Shown: piece by piece, positions 31,228 through 44,491 of the stretch
Layout of the letters: each line of letters begins with the position of its first letter
How positions within the stretch are numbered: position 1 is the first letter of the stretch
Assembly (NCBI GenBank): GCA_029204225.1
Contig: CM055114.1
Coordinates: forward strand, 19,459,273-19,523,272
DNA: 64,000 nucleotides
Source: Diphasiastrum complanatum
Taxonomy: Eukaryota > Streptophyta > Lycopodiopsida > Lycopodiales > Lycopodiaceae
Direction of reading: 5' to 3'
The notes under the pieces: model-generated
Databases searched by the model: none
What the model was told of the DNA's origin: nothing
The model's input: the letters and a program-made list of their open reading frames with translations, nothing else
Made by a program: the position numbers and the translations under genes

Positions 31228-31974
31228 TGTTGGAGGGTTTGCGGATCCCAAGGCAACCCTAACCCTAGTTAATAAGTGAGAGGGATTTGGCACCCTGCGT
31301 GTGTAAGTCCAACCTGATGAGCACATACAGATTTGATTATTTAGCAATTCAATAAAAGGACTATAGGTCTTTTTGCGGGACTTTTAATGTCGCAGGGCCT
31401 AAATGTCAAGTTAGTGAATAAAGTTGGGTTTTTCTCAAATTTGGATGGTTTCCACACTTTTTTAAATTTGAATAATAAGAGAGGCAAGAATGGGCCAATA
31501 GGATTCAGAGACCAGGGTCCTCCTCTCTACTATATAAAGGGAGCAACTTGAGTTGCTCCTCATATTCATTTCTTCATTTCAATAAAGAAGATTGGTCCTC
31601 TTCAGAAATGGATTGATGAATGTCCTTGCTCTTCTTCTTTCCTTCTCCATCTCTCATGCTTTCTTTGGTTCTGCTAATTCTTGGATTTGAATGTTATTGG
31701 GATTGTATGTTATTATATTTTTTATGAGAGAGAGAGAGAGAGAGAGAGAGTAAGCTATCTTTGTTGTGGATGTGTAGTGTTAATGGATCGTAGTGTTAAT
31801 GTTCAAGGTTAATAGATGTTAGAGTTAGATTTGGATCCTCCATTCATGTTGAAATCTGAACTATACTATCGCTCTCATGGGAACGAACCTACGCTTGACA
31901 ACTAGCTTTGTCTCTTTGATGCTAGATTGACTAGATCTTGGATTTAGGTTAGGCAAGGAAATAAACCTACTACA
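31228..31974 (+). repeat. Gypsy-type LTR
   Basis: About 747 bp from TGTTGGAGG to CCTACTACA (7 of 9 bases inversely matching). Internal signals are a TATA box (CTATATAAAGGG, about 31530) and AATAAAG near 31580. A (GA)n tract lies at 31726-31750. The left border cuts into the RNase H end of an older Gypsy copy, so this LTR belongs to a later insertion. A primer site follows on the right. Confidence 0.7.
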
Positions 31975-31978
31975 ATTT

Positions 31979-31996
31979 TGGCACCGTTGTTGGGGA
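31979..31996 (+). promoter_or_regulatory. Gypsy primer-binding site
   Basis: TGGCACCGTTGTTGGGGA starts a few bases after the LTR end. It closely resembles the TGGCGCCGTTGCCGGGGA sites found after LTRs of plant Athila/Tat-type Gypsy elements, with CpG-to-CpA/TpG changes expected from methylation decay. Confidence 0.7.
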
Positions 31997-32689
31997 GCTA
32001 CGCCAATATTTCAGTTTGCAGCATAAGTGTTGGATGGTTAGCTTGCATTAGGCATCTTGTCGTGGCATGAATACTGTTAGATCTGCATTTAGAGCTAGTT
32101 TGCAATTGATTCTGTTTGATTTGAGTGGATTTTCTTGTTTGAAATCTAATCTGATTGTTAAACAGGAAAAGTTATTCGGATCACCAATCTTAAGATCCAT
32201 TTGGATCTAAGAAATCAGAGAAAACAACAAAAAAATTGGTCAAATCTGTCAGATTTGGTCAAAAAGAGACAAAAGGCATCATCAGAGCTTATAAATTTTT
32301 ACCCTCTTTCAAGAAACCTTTGCCGAGTCTTAGAGACCTTTAGTTTTGTTTACAAAACCTTCAGTTTGAAGGGCAAAGATTAATTCCCAACATATTTTCA
32401 GAAACATAAAAAAAAACCATCAAAAAACGTTAAAAATTCACCAAAACCCTAAAAATATAGAAAAAGAACCTTCGCCCAATTTGTTGTGCATAGGTGTGAT
32501 TCAGATCTATCTACTGCCAGGTAGGCAAAGAATAATACCAAAAATAGAAAGGTTTTCAGAAGATCAATTGTCATGTTGCCATATTTTTGCCAAAAAAAAG
32601 TCATTTTTTTTGCAAAAATACCAGTATTACTCTAATTCTTCGCCAGAACCTTCGCCGAGCCGTGATAGATGGCAGTTCAGGAGTTAACC

Positions 32690-32906
32690 TATTTCTACAA
32701 AGCTATGTGCAAAATGGGGCCTTATAAAAATCAAGCCTACTACTTTTGCTATTAAGCTAGCTGATCAAACGACAGTTCGTCCATGAGGAATGGTTGAAGA
32801 TATACCTGTCAGAATTGCGGGAGTACAGTTCATCATTACTTTCGTAGTGATGGACTTACAAAAGCGCCAAATGTCTACCGAGTTCCATTGGGACGTCCAT
32901 GGTTAT
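32690..32906 (+). mobile_element. Gypsy aspartic protease fragment
   Basis: Plus-strand frame reads KLCAKWGLIKIKPTTFAIKL, ADQTTVRP, GMVEDIPVRIAGVQFIITFV and PLGRPWL. This matches the second half of the retroviral-type protease of Athila/Tat-like Gypsy elements. It probably belongs with the LTR at 31228-31974; the intervening 32000-32690 shows no Gag, suggesting an internal deletion. It stops where the minus-strand Copia element 2 begins. Confidence 0.7.
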
Positions 32907-35008
32907 GAGGTAGGACATCTGTTTAGAATATAGGTTGTTGTTGAAACAGCTTTAGCCCAAAAGGGCTTTAGAAGTGTCGCATGTGATAACATACACTTTG
33001 GTGATTCGACTAAGGTTCTGTTCTTTCTCTCAACAAGACCATTTAATTCAGGTGAATAGGAGGTTATGTATTGTTGCTCAATGTCATTGTTAAGGCAGTA
33101 CTCCTTGAGTTCGGTGGAGATGTATTCTCCCCCGTTGTTGGACCTCAATGCTTTGATTCGTTTGCTAGTTTGATTTTCTGCATGCTCTTTGAATTGTCTG
33201 AACTTGATGAAAGCTTCTGATTTCTGCTTAATGAACTAAATAGTTGTTCTTCTGGAAAATTCATCAATAAAGGTAATGAAATATTTTGTATCTAGCAATG
33301 ATGGAGTTTGCATAGGTTCACATATATCTGAATGAACAACATCTAACAGACCTTTTGTTGCATGCCTATGACTCGATCTAAAAGGAATCCTAGTCTGCTT
33401 TTCAAGGATGCAACTATGGCAGACAGGGAGATCGACTTTGCTAGAAGAATAGTCGAGATCAAGTGCAAGGGATTGTTTGGACATGTTTGAAACAAATTTA
33501 TTATTCAAGTGTCCTAAGCAATGATGCCATAGTAATGCTTTATTGACAAGAAATAGAGGTTTTCAAGGCTTGACTAGAATCAGAATAACAATGTGCCAAT
33601 CTATATAAGTATCCATGCCTCTTGCCGAGTGCAAGGATCTTATTACTCCTATCGATAATTCAGCATTGATCAGACTTGAACTCCACTTGATGACCTAAAT
33701 CTGGAATTCTACTTATTGACAACAGATTTGTAGAGAGTTTAGGAACATACAAGACTTTTGATAGTAGTTTGAATTGATCATCCTGGAATCTTAATCTTAT
33801 AGTACCTTCGCCTTTGATAGTGTGAGTGTTATCATCACCAAGATGAACATACTTTTTTGTGTTGTAAGGTGTATAGGAATGGAAAATCTCACGATGATTG
33901 GTCATATGTTGAGTAGCTCTGGAATCTAGAAACCACAAATCATTCGAATTCACGTATTGTCTTTGACCATAAAAGCGCATTTGTCCATTTTGACTTCAAG
34001 AGATGCAGTAACTGAATTTGCTTGTTGATTAGGTTGCTTGGCTGCATTCTTTGCTTTGAGAATTCGGCAATTCTGGATCTCATGGTTATTGTGCATGCAA
34101 TACCTACAAAACATCTTATTCTTTGATGAATGTGGATTTGATGATTGTTCTTGACTTTAAGTCTATTTTTTATTCGATGCAGACTGCTTGGAGCTTTTCT
34201 GCTTCTGTCGTTTCGAGCCCTTGCTGACACATAGAGCATGAGACAAAGAGGTATAGATGAAGTGTCTTGACTTCTGCGATTATCTTCTTGCAGCAACATA
34301 CTGATAACTCTAGTAAGAGTAAAATCTGAGTGTGTCGTGATAATTATCACCCAGTTCTCATATGTAGAGGGCCGGCCTGAAAGCAATGTCATGATTGCAT
34401 CTTGATCGTCTATGACTGATCTGACAGCGGCCATCTGTTGCAAGAGATTCTGAAATTGGTTAATATGATTATAAAGAGAATCATTATTCGACATCTTGAG
34501 TGTGAAGAATTTCCTTCGAAGATGTAACTTGATAGTTATGTCTCTCACATCATATAGTGAGCTCAGATGACCCAAACTTCTTTCAAAGTTTTGGCTTCAG
34601 CTATGTGGCCAATATGAGTATCTAATATATTGAGGATAAGCGCAAAAGCTTTACCATCATTCGATTTCCATTTTGAGTCATCTGTGTGGTCTTTAAGCTT
34701 CACTTCAATACTTGTAACAACATTTCACAACTCATTGGCGATTAGCAAGGTCTTCATCTTAAATTTCCATAAATGATAATTGGATCCGTTCAGCTTGTCT
34801 ACAATAAGACCGGCTTTACTTTGAGAATCCATCTGGAACTTTAGTCTGTCGATGTTAAGAGAGATACCGTGCTGTGGAAATCGATTCTTTGATACCGAAA
34901 CAAATTGATTCGAATGGAAGAATAATTTGATATCGCGAAAGATATCAAGTATAAGAGCTTGCGCTCTAATATAGTATTAGGCCTTGAAGAATCAATGCTC
35001 TGATACCA
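32907..35008 (-). mobile_element. Copia element 2: Gag to integrase, truncated
   Basis: From right to left: primer site (complement of 34997-35008); Gag start MDSQSKAGLIVDKLNG at 34832 with the conserved YHLWKFKM intact; Gag body to 33940 with an intact zinc knuckle (C-x2-C-x4-H-x4-C near 34120-34080); protease with WFLDSRATQHMT (33980-33660); pre-integrase and integrase (33508-32903). In the integrase the first Asp (VHSDIC) and the Glu (NGLVERKNRT) remain, but the middle Asp is Asn (RSNNGGEY). It is cut off after TYILNRCPTS and RT is missing. Same family as element 1. Confidence 0.9.
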
Positions 35009-36049
35009 TGTTGGAAATATGTGTTGAGAGATAGGTCGAATAGACTCAAATAAAAAGAATTTGAACGACAAGAATTAAAACTTATCATGCGCAACGGAAT
35101 AAACTATCTTTCTCTTTCTCTATGCATAACTACGCCTATCAGTTTCAAACAAAACAATAGTGATAGAAATCACATTCGATCTTATAGTAACTAACTTTGG
35201 AATCATTAGTACTACAATGATTACATAGCCAAACAATAAAGCATTGAATTATTAGACAAATAATTAGTCGTGAAGAATTACAAAAATGCATACATTTTGA
35301 GACGAAGCTGAACACAATAAGAAGATAGTATTGATTCAGTATGAAAACGAAACAAAAGTAAATGAGCACAACAGTTGTAGATCAAAGTCGCGTACTCTAA
35401 GCTATCGTTGGGCGACTAAATATAAGTATGAATTAAGTACAGCTACTAATAAGCAATATGCGCAATAGCAATCTCTAATCAACTCTAAAGAACTGAGCTA
35501 GAATGCTCAAGAGTGTTCAAGCTTGAAAGCTTGAGAGAGAGAGAGAGAGAGAGAGAGAACGCTAACTATTCTTCTTTTTTCAATGTTGGAAATGTAGGAA
35601 TATGAACAACTATTTATACTAAGCAATTAGGTCGTCAAATGTGTCATCCAATTGGCTGTGATGTGCTGGCATCCATCCAGTTAGGGCTTCTCAGGATTTG
35701 CTTGCTTGATGAATTAATGCAAGTCGATGGCTTTGGTCGTAAACAGTCTGTCTGCAGATTTGAATATAAACTGTCACTCTCCAGAAGTGAACATAAACTG
35801 TCATGCGAAAAATGCGAAAAGTGCAAAGGTCTTCACCAACATCATTTCCTTAACATTTGAGGCATCTGGCATTTTGTGAAAAGGCCAAATTGAGAGAAAA
35901 TGTTGAAAGGCAAAAATCTCAAAAATGCCGACACTGTAAGCCGTTTTCGAGTAGGTATGCAAACTGTGTAAAAATACAAAGAAATCTGCAGGTCTGGATA
36001 AAAGTTGGACGAAGATTAAACTGTCGATTAGTAGGAGAATAATCTAACA
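35009..36049 (-). repeat. LTR of Copia element 2
   Basis: Plus strand TGTTGGAAAT... to ...AATCTAACA. It abuts the primer site and is homologous in blocks to 27572-28580. It includes a (GA)n tract at 35532-35559 and the motif AAATGCCGACACTGT, which recurs in the LTR-like insertion at 56811-58344. The right end is inferred from the terminal CTAACA. Confidence 0.7.
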
Positions 36050-36898
36050 ATCGAAGGAATGAGAGTTAAACAGAAGGGTATGCAAAAATTTCCTACTTAT
36101 ATAGAGAAAAATTAGAGTGCGTATTAGGAGAAGTTCACTTTCCACAACTTAGTTCCATACCAAATTTCGCAGGGACCTACTTCATGATTTTCTAAGAACC
36201 TAGAGAAGTTGGCGAGAGTTCAGATGCTGATTTGTCTGTCTTGCAGAAGTTTCGAAGGTCATGTGAGAGCTCAACTCTCGCAAGGAGGGAACTCTCGCCC
36301 AACTTACTCCTGTTATCAGACTTTCAAGATATAACCTTATAGGCAAGTCAATTTGACTGCTCCATTTATGCTGCTTGCGAAAGTCGGTATGATGATCTTG
36401 ATGGCATGCGAAGGTTCTGAAGTTTCTACTTGTCTGAACTCTCGTAAAGGCTCTTTTTTTACTATTCTTTCACAAGTAACTATCGCAGAGCTTTCCATAG
36501 GTCCATATGGATCAGATCTGGATATGGTGAGTTCAACGAGAGTTCTTATGAAGATGTGGTAGTTGATCCACCAGAAGTGATTTTTTTCTCTGTTTTTGCT
36601 AATTCTGTCTGAGATTTTCAAGTCTAATATGCATCATCAAAGGATTTTTGTTGTCAGATGGTGTTCTACTATCTTGTTGATCTTATCTAGATTTGGATCT
36701 TGCATAGATCTTGCTGCAATGGTCATTTGTAGAGTGAGATTGTATCTATAAGTATTCTATAAGACATTAACGGGCTAGATCTGTACTATTGAGGTGGCCA
36801 ATACTTATATAGCCAACTATCATTGATGAGTGTATCAAATAGTGTCCCATCAAGATGTTCAAGGTTGTATGTTGTCCTGAATGTCCACATAGCAACAT

Positions 36899-37970
36899 TT
36901 AGTTTATGTTCCCAATTAGATCTGCTAGCTTCGTGATAACGCTACACAAGATCTTGTTGGATGATTCTGCCTGCCCATAATATAGCGTGCTAAATCGATG
37001 GATCACGAAGAATTCTTCCAGTAGAATATTGATGGTTTCATTGATAAAATGACTTCTGCGATCACTAACTATCTCAATCGAGCATCCGAAGCGCACAATG
37101 ATATATTCATAGAGAAATTTGGCAATAGTCCTAGCATCAGCTACTCGTACTGCTTTGGCTTCTACCCACTTGGTTAGATAATCCATAGCCATGATGATAT
37201 ATCAGGCTTGTGAGCTTTTCACTGCCAGGTAGATGGGACCAACATAGTCCAATCCCCACTTCTAAAATGGTGCTTGAGCCAAAATTGGATGTAACATATC
37301 ATAATTAAGCCTAGTTGGCCTCCTGGCTCGTTGACATACATCACATTTCCTAAATATTCTTCCATATCCTTGTAGATTGTTGGCCACCAACATCCGGATT
37401 GCAAAATCTTGCGAACTATAATGTCAGATGAAAAATGACCTCCACCCTTGCCTTCATGTGATAATGATTTTATCTGGGTGGTTTCATGTGGAAGAACACA
37501 CCTTCTAATCCTCGTCGATATAACTGGCCGACAATCAGTTGTTAAGGTCTGGCTCTAAGTATTAGCTACATTTGTTCCGCTTTCGGTAAAGTTTTGTCTG
37601 GTTGGCCCCACATTAAATATTCAACTAGGTCAGCGGCCCAATCCGGTTCTGTGTCGACATAATACAAGGCAGCATCTGGCAGCTCGTCATCAGGTTGGAG
37701 TGTGGTTTCCTTCCCTTTGATCTACGACACATGATCTGCCATGTATTGCTATTTTTCCTTGCGTACCATTGTCTTGAAATCAAACTCCAACAACAGAAGC
37801 AACCATCGTGTGATTCGTCCCGTGTGGCAAGTTTTTTTACTAGATATAGCAAGGGTCCACATATGTAAGTGAGCCACAACCTTATGATAAGTAAGAGATA
37901 GAAGGGTGGCCAATTGCCTCATTAAAGAGGAGACGACATGTATGTGAAAATAAGTTGTTTTACTATGCAT
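36899..37970 (-). mobile_element. Gypsy RNase H/integrase fragment
   Basis: From right to left: degraded RNase H region (37970 to about 37450), the H2C2 zinc-finger region (SGCWWPTIYKDMEEYLG, about 37400), then the integrase core at 37192-36899 (MAMDYLTKWVEAKAV; IVSDRRSHF; GQAESSNK). The three catalytic acidic positions (D, D, E) are visible, but stops and frame changes surround the core. No LTR was recognised beside it. Confidence 0.87.
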
Positions 37971-38521
37971 ATATGGTGGAAGGAAGGGCGATCACATGTT
38001 TTTGTGGTGTGCTTCTACATTTTGTCCTATGTGATCATGATAATAGCTTGAAGATCGCATTTGGTAGGGCGGCCAGCTACAACCGCAGAGGCACACCACC
38101 ATACACATGTGTATCAATCAGATTTGCATGCAAAAGCACTGAAAAAATGTGCATTCCCTCAAGGAAAGCCAACGTTGACTTACATTCATAAAAAATCAGT
38201 TTATGATGTGGATCATACCTTCAAATTGGATCCAACTCTTGGCTAGGACAACATCCAATAGCAATCACCAAAATTGCCTCTTGAGAAGCTTTGGATGCTT
38301 GTCTATCAACATTCATCATTACATATGTTAGCCTACCAATCCAAACAACTTACAAAGCATAGCTAGCTTGTAAATGAATGCTATAAGAGAACAAAACACA
38401 TTACCATGCTATGAAGTAGCCACACAACTACCTTTGATTGCTCCAAGCTTCTTTGTCAATGTATCACTCTTCCACAAGCCTTCGTAAGCCCAAATATGAA
38501 GATTTCAAGTTGCCTTAGGTT

Positions 38522-38620
<99 letters not shown>

Positions 38621-38886
38621 TGAATAAGCAAAGAAGAAGAGTTAATTTAGGGTACTCCTCCCTTCTTCTTATAGTTAATTAGGTCCCTCTTGGTGGACCA
38701 AGCCATCCATAATGCACACCGTTGGATCTCAACCCTAACAAGTGTATCCATCTTGACCGTACAAAGGAAACTTGGCAAGCAAGTCATCACTATGCCCCTC
38801 TAACTTTTTGAAAGCAAAGGAAGGTTTTGAATAAAATACAAGATTCGGCTTAATTACAAAAGGTGATCCAGCAAAATATGATAAAG

Positions 38887-38957
<71 letters not shown>

Positions 38958-39607
38958 TCTTTTTTCAGGGTTAGGATTTTTTCATGTGTTGAGAGGAGAA
39001 AAAGAAAGAGTGACCACTTGATAGTCTAAACCTTTAGAAATCTTAAACATTCGAACTAATAGCTAATAAAAACTACTCTAATTTAATTGATAACTATTGC
39101 TTAGGTCAGAATGGCTTGTTGGCCATGGCCCAAATGACATCTCACCATGTGAAGCTCTAACACAACAACTCAACATGACAAATGTTTTCTTGTTGATCCC
39201 ATAAGCAAAGCCAACATACATTTACAATTCATTATCTCTCAAAGCAAAACCAACATACATTTACTATTCATTTTCTCTCAAAGTCGCTTCGAGGGAAATA
39301 TCCTCGCACTCTCACATTAGAGGGCACCTAGTATGTACGATTGACCGATGCAAACATCCAGCTTGGACATGGATGGTGCATCCAAGTACTACAAACTCCG
39401 CGTGCAACGATGTGCTAGCGAACACTTGCCACGCGGTGAGCGCTCATTGGGCTGGACCCAAAGCACTTGCAAAATGGGGTGCGCACCCGCGGTGATGAGG
39501 GATTACATGAGAAAGGTCCCTAAGGCCTTGGACAGGGCCTCCCTAGCTATTACTGAAATGCTTTCACACTTGTGCTCTTAAACATCTCGTTATTTTTCCC
39601 GCCTTCT

Positions 39608-39609
<2 letters not shown>
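37971..39609. other. Intergenic, two long (GA)n microsatellites
   Basis: (GA)n at 38528-38617 (about 45 units) and 38890-38954 (about 32 units). The remainder has no supported gene. An open frame at 39348-39581 in a less AT-rich patch has no recognisable domain. The last few hundred bases may hold the RPA2 promoter. Confidence 0.7.

Positions 39610-39654
<45 letters not shown>
39610..39654. repeat. (CT)n tract upstream of RPA2
   Basis: About 22 CT units, some 220 bp upstream of the RPA2 ATG and on its coding strand. Pyrimidine (CT) tracts are common in plant core promoters and 5' UTRs, so it may be part of this gene's promoter or leader. Confidence 0.8.
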
Positions 39655-39659
<5 letters not shown>

Positions 39660-39875
39660 GGTTTTCCAGTTCCGATCCATTCATTACTTCAGCAAATACA
39701 GCTTTATCGCCTTAACGTATTTTATTTTTACAGCAGCTTCATCTGCTCTTGCTTCACATACAATAGCTTAAGATTTTTGTTCCTTTTTCGAATTCTGCCG
39801 CTTTTGTTTTGGATTGCTCATTTCTTGGTGAAATAGTTCTCAGCCTGTAGTTTTGGTTTTTTTTGAATCGGAAGG

Positions 39876-42800
39876 ATGTATTCTGGTCAAGGTTATGGAG
39901 ACGGAGGCTCGCTCTTCGGAGGTGGAGGTTTCATGCCTTCTCAGTCAACAACAGCGGCAGCCGATTCACCTTTTTCTTCTCGGGTAATTGTTGAATGCTG
40001 ACTTTTTTATCATCACCATTTTCTGTATTATACCTTCCTTTCTGGAAAAAAATGCTGAAATCTCTATAACTTTTTTACTTTTATATTCCTGATGCTATGG
40101 TGTTATCTTCGTAATGTTATGCTAGCGGCTTTCTTTTAACAATAGCATACAGACTCTCAGTCTTCCGTACCTTTATTTCCACAGTATATGCTTTTAACTG
40201 ACTTCAGCAAGCTGATTCAATATCCATGATATTAGTATTATGCTTATATTTCCATAATCTTATGCTAGCGGCTCACAGTAGCCAGTCCTCCGTACCGTTC
40301 TTTTAACATTATATTCTTGCACGCTGAAATCAACAATTTCCTTTATCTTCATCACATTATGGTTTTATTTTCAAAATATTATGCTTTAATCTACAGAATA
40401 TTGTGCTATCGGCTGTTTCTCTGCACTACCGTACATTAACCAGTCCCCGTACCGTTCTTTCATGATATATGGCTTGTAACCTGAAATCAACGAGCTGCTT
40501 AGTTATTACGCATACAGTTTCTACTTCGATTGTAGATATTCTCCCTTTTGATTACTTGGAAGCCTAGGCTATGTTATTCATGTACTCATATAAGAACATG
40601 TATTTACACATTGGAGATAGAATGAGCTCTTGCAATTTTTTTTTTCAATATCCACGCTTATTTTTATTAGACTAGTTTGAGTTGTTCTGTATAGGAGACT
40701 TGGCCTTGACGATTTGGTTCTGCCTAGGAACCCTTGCAAGCCAGCTAGGGTAAGCAGGTTTTCGAGCGGAACTGGCCAAAGGTATCGTTGCATCACAGTC
40801 TGTCAAATCTTGCAGAATTGGATGCTTATCACAAAAATAATGTTGTATCATCAATATATTTTTTTTCAATCTTTCAAGACCATACGGCAAAGCTTGCGAA
40901 TCTGAGGATTACGAAATTGTGCTATTGATCACAATTTGGATTTACACGCATACTTTTAAAAAAAAAATGGCTATTGCATGAGCAACAATCGCTTCTCCAT
41001 TTTGCAGGACATAAATATTTTTAAGTAGGGAGGTTTATTTTTTGGCCTTTATAACCATAGTAGACTTATAATGGTTGTATCTATTCATCAATAGTAGCAC
41101 TTGGTGCTAAATGGCCTAACCGATCCACAGATCCTAAATACCTCGAGAAGCCACTAAAGGTAGAGTCATGATCTACTGACAAATGAAAAGTATTTTGCCA
41201 GGACGGGTTTTATGTGTCTGACAAACCAGAGTTAGTCAGTAGACAATCTGGGGTTAGGGCTTGCGGTATGTGCTAATTAGAATGGAACTCAAGACTGCTG
41301 GGGATTGGTATCCAACTATGATTGGAGTTGGGAGTCCAACTCCAGAACAATCAATGGATGGAATCTGGATATAGGGACATCATAAGTTGGAGTCAGCTAG
41401 ACTGAAGTGCCAAATCTACCCTATCACTAGCACTCAGTGTAGGTATCTTCCACTTATGATATCCATTCTATCTGTCCTCTAACTGTTATTTAGTTTGACT
41501 AGACTACTGTCAGAGTCCAATCATAACTATGTAGAGTTGTCTTGAATTTTGCTCTAGCTAGTACCTAACTCCAGACCTTCCCAGACCTTTAGCTATTCAG
41601 GGATGGAACAGCTCCCATGGCCTGATGTACTTTCTATATACGGCCTTTAGCTCAAATACTATCATGAATTATAGATGCGGTTTATTTTGTTTAAATGCAC
41701 TGTTATTATGTTTGCATTCGCCATCTTTTCACTGCCACATGTCTGGTTGAAGAAAGCGGCAAATTATTAAAGATGGTCCATCTAATTTCTGAGAGTCCTT
41801 ATGATTATATTTGAAAGTCATTCATTGTCAATATACATTTTGAGACTTGTGTTCTTTACATATTGCCGAGTATATTTATGTTATTATATGTTGAGCTTGT
41901 CAAACTTTTAGGTTGTGGTGTCATTATTGAGAAAGTTTACTGTCTTCAGCCCTGAGTTTGTTGAAAATCTACGTATAGGTGTGTGACAAACATAGTCTAC
42001 AAGTACTTTGCTTGTCAAATCTGGTATAGAAGTCTAAAATAAAAAATTTGAAGCTTCTTTGTATAGTTCTACGTAACCTTAGAAAATCTTGGTTGGTGCC
42101 AGGGCTGTCTGTTTGAGTGTCATTGTTGTATACTGAGCATTTGAATGCTGCTATGAACAGAAAAGTGGCTCTCAGAGTAGTGGCTTGTTGCCTCTGACAG
42201 TAAAGCAGATTAGTGGAGCAACCCAGAAGCCATCTGATGACAACTTTTATGTTGATGGGCAGGATGTAAATCATGTAAGTGCTTTATGATTATGGACAGT
42301 ATGTAAGCTGTGTTGATGGTAGGATGTGAACAATGTAAGTTCATAGACAGGCTACAGCTCATTATCTTCTATGGTTTCTTGCTTAGACATTTTCTTTGCA
42401 TCTATTGCAAATAGCTGGCGCTATTTGAGGATGTCTGAAGTGTATATTGCATCTAGGGTTGTTAGATAGTAACAGTTTATGCCCTTCAAAGATATCCCAT
42501 TAAGGAGGAATTTGTTTATCTTTCAACAGGTGACCTTGGTAGGTATGGTATTTAACAGGGAGGAAAGGGCAACTGACATCTCCTTTCTCGTGGACGATGG
42601 TACAGGCAGAATTGAAGTGAAACGATGGTATGAGTTTGTTGATATTCATATGATTCTTACTAAACTATTATTTTCAGAAAAGCTGGCTCTGATATAGATG
42701 CTTTTGCGTTGGAGACAATTTGTAGTTATTGTTGTAACTTTGACATATGCAGGATTGATGGGCAGGATACCAATGAAAGCATGGAAATGAACAGCGTCCA

Positions 42801-44491
42801 GTAAGACTTTTACTGTTGAAAATGGTCCTGGCCTGAGTGGCCTTTCCTGATTAATTAGACTATTCATATTGCAATCAACAGATTGTAGCGTGAAACCAAA
42901 TTGTCTTTCGCTTCCAAATATGTTGTCTCTGTGTGTTCATTATCAACAATATGCATATATTGATCAGTCTTAATCGAGGTTGTATGGTGCTACCTTCGCA
43001 GGAATGGTGTTTATGTACGTGTTCATGGTCACCTGAGGTCATTTCAAGGAAAAAGAAACGTTGTGGCTTTCTCTGTTAGGTATTGAGATCATTGGCATTT
43101 TGATGACATTAGGAGTATTTCGGTTGGGAGATACAGAATGCTGCCGAACAGTTCAGTGGCATGTTTGCAACCATCAAATAAACTTCTAAATGTCATGTAC
43201 CAGTGATTTCTGGTTGTAAATATACTGGGTAGCCTCTAGCTCTTTTGATGGTAATGGCAATCCATCAATGAAAAGATTATTTTCATTTATGGTGCAGGTT
43301 GATAACTGACTTTAATGAGGTGACCTTTCATTTCCTGGAGTGCATATATGTTCATGTCTCAAATTTGAAATCTCAGGTAGGGCCTTAATTCTTTTTTGCT
43401 CACTATAACATATCTATTTTGTCATCATGGAATATTTGTTTGTTTATTATCAGTCATGACTTTGACCTTAAAGCAGAGAGGTGTTAACCCATCACATGTA
43501 CCTCAAAGCACGAACACTTTTGGTGGACCTGGCATCCATACCTTGCCTCCTACTTTGGGTTCCATGGCCCAGAATAGTAGCTATAACCAGGTGATTTGTC
43601 CCCATGTCCATCTGAAAATTGCATCAAAAGTACTTCCCTATGAAAGTAAATTTTGTATACTAGGAAGCAACGCTTTTCATATTGATCAAATGTAGTCAAT
43701 TTTTTGCGGTGAGTGAATATCAATTATGGTTTACAATTCAACTTTGAAAATGGAGTACTATAGATATGGGTCGCTGTTTCTTAAGTTTTTGCATTAATTG
43801 GATGTAAGTGTATTGTGAGGTTCCATGATGCATGGCATGTTAGACCTGGTAAAAATGCTCAAAGTGGATCTTGGTTGATGCAGTACATGCCTTCAACCAC
43901 AATGGCTGGGAGTGGCCTTCCTGTTGATGAATGCCAAAAGCGGGTGCATGCTATATTCGAAGAGCCGGCTAGTCTGTATGTCACAATCTATCATCTCCAT
44001 AGCTTGATTCATGTTCCTGCTCCTAGCAGTTCTATGATCTTTATACAGCTGTTCATTGTTGAGGCTTTGGTGAATGATTGGGCTGCAAATTTTATTCACA
44101 CTACATATTATCCATCTGCTATGTTTGTGAGCTGAACTGTAAGCTTGTGGTTTAAGACTACGGCTTAGCTAAAGGGTTTTATTCGAGGTTACACAAACTT
44201 TTGCTTTAATCTGAAGACAACTCCAACTCTGATGGCAGAGGGATCGAGATCGGGCTCCACGTTGATGATGTAGCAAGGAGGATGGTTGGCTATACAAAGA
44301 AGCAAGTCAAGTAAGGAGTTAAATTTTGAAAAGTGAAATGCTCTGCTTAAAGATGATGGTATGCTTCTTATTACGTGTGCACTTCTAAAAAGCTGCATTT
44401 GCTGTGCAGGGATGCCATTGACTTTCTTGTAAATGAGGGCTTTATATATTCAACAATTGACGATGATCACTTCAAGTCCACAAATGCATAA
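39876..44491 (+). CDS. RPA2: Replication protein A 32-kDa subunit (RPA2), 10 exons
   Basis: Middle subunit of the trimeric single-stranded DNA-binding complex used in replication, recombination and repair in the nucleus. Exons: 39876-39983, 42161-42274, 42530-42627, 42753-42800, 43002-43079, 43298-43376, 43477-43590, 43884-43975, 44239-44310, 44410-44491; all GT-AG with consistent phases, giving 294 residues, the usual size. The N-terminus is Gly/Ser-rich ([19 protein letters not shown]), the phosphorylatable tail of the family. The OB fold follows: [67 protein letters not shown]. After a Ser/Thr/Asn-rich linker comes the winged-helix domain, ending [18 protein letters not shown]. Intron 1 is 2.2 kb. 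Exon 8's donor (CT|GTATGT) was chosen because it restores frame to [13 protein letters not shown]. Confidence 0.95.
40100..40510. repeat. Degenerate tandem repeat in RPA2 intron 1
   Basis: About three copies of a 130-140 bp unit. Each has the order 'atgctagcggct' or near ('gtgctatcggct'), 'cagtc(c/t)tccgtacc', 'tatatgctt/gcttg' and 'ctgaaatcaa' or a variant. The copies are much diverged. Confidence 0.6.
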
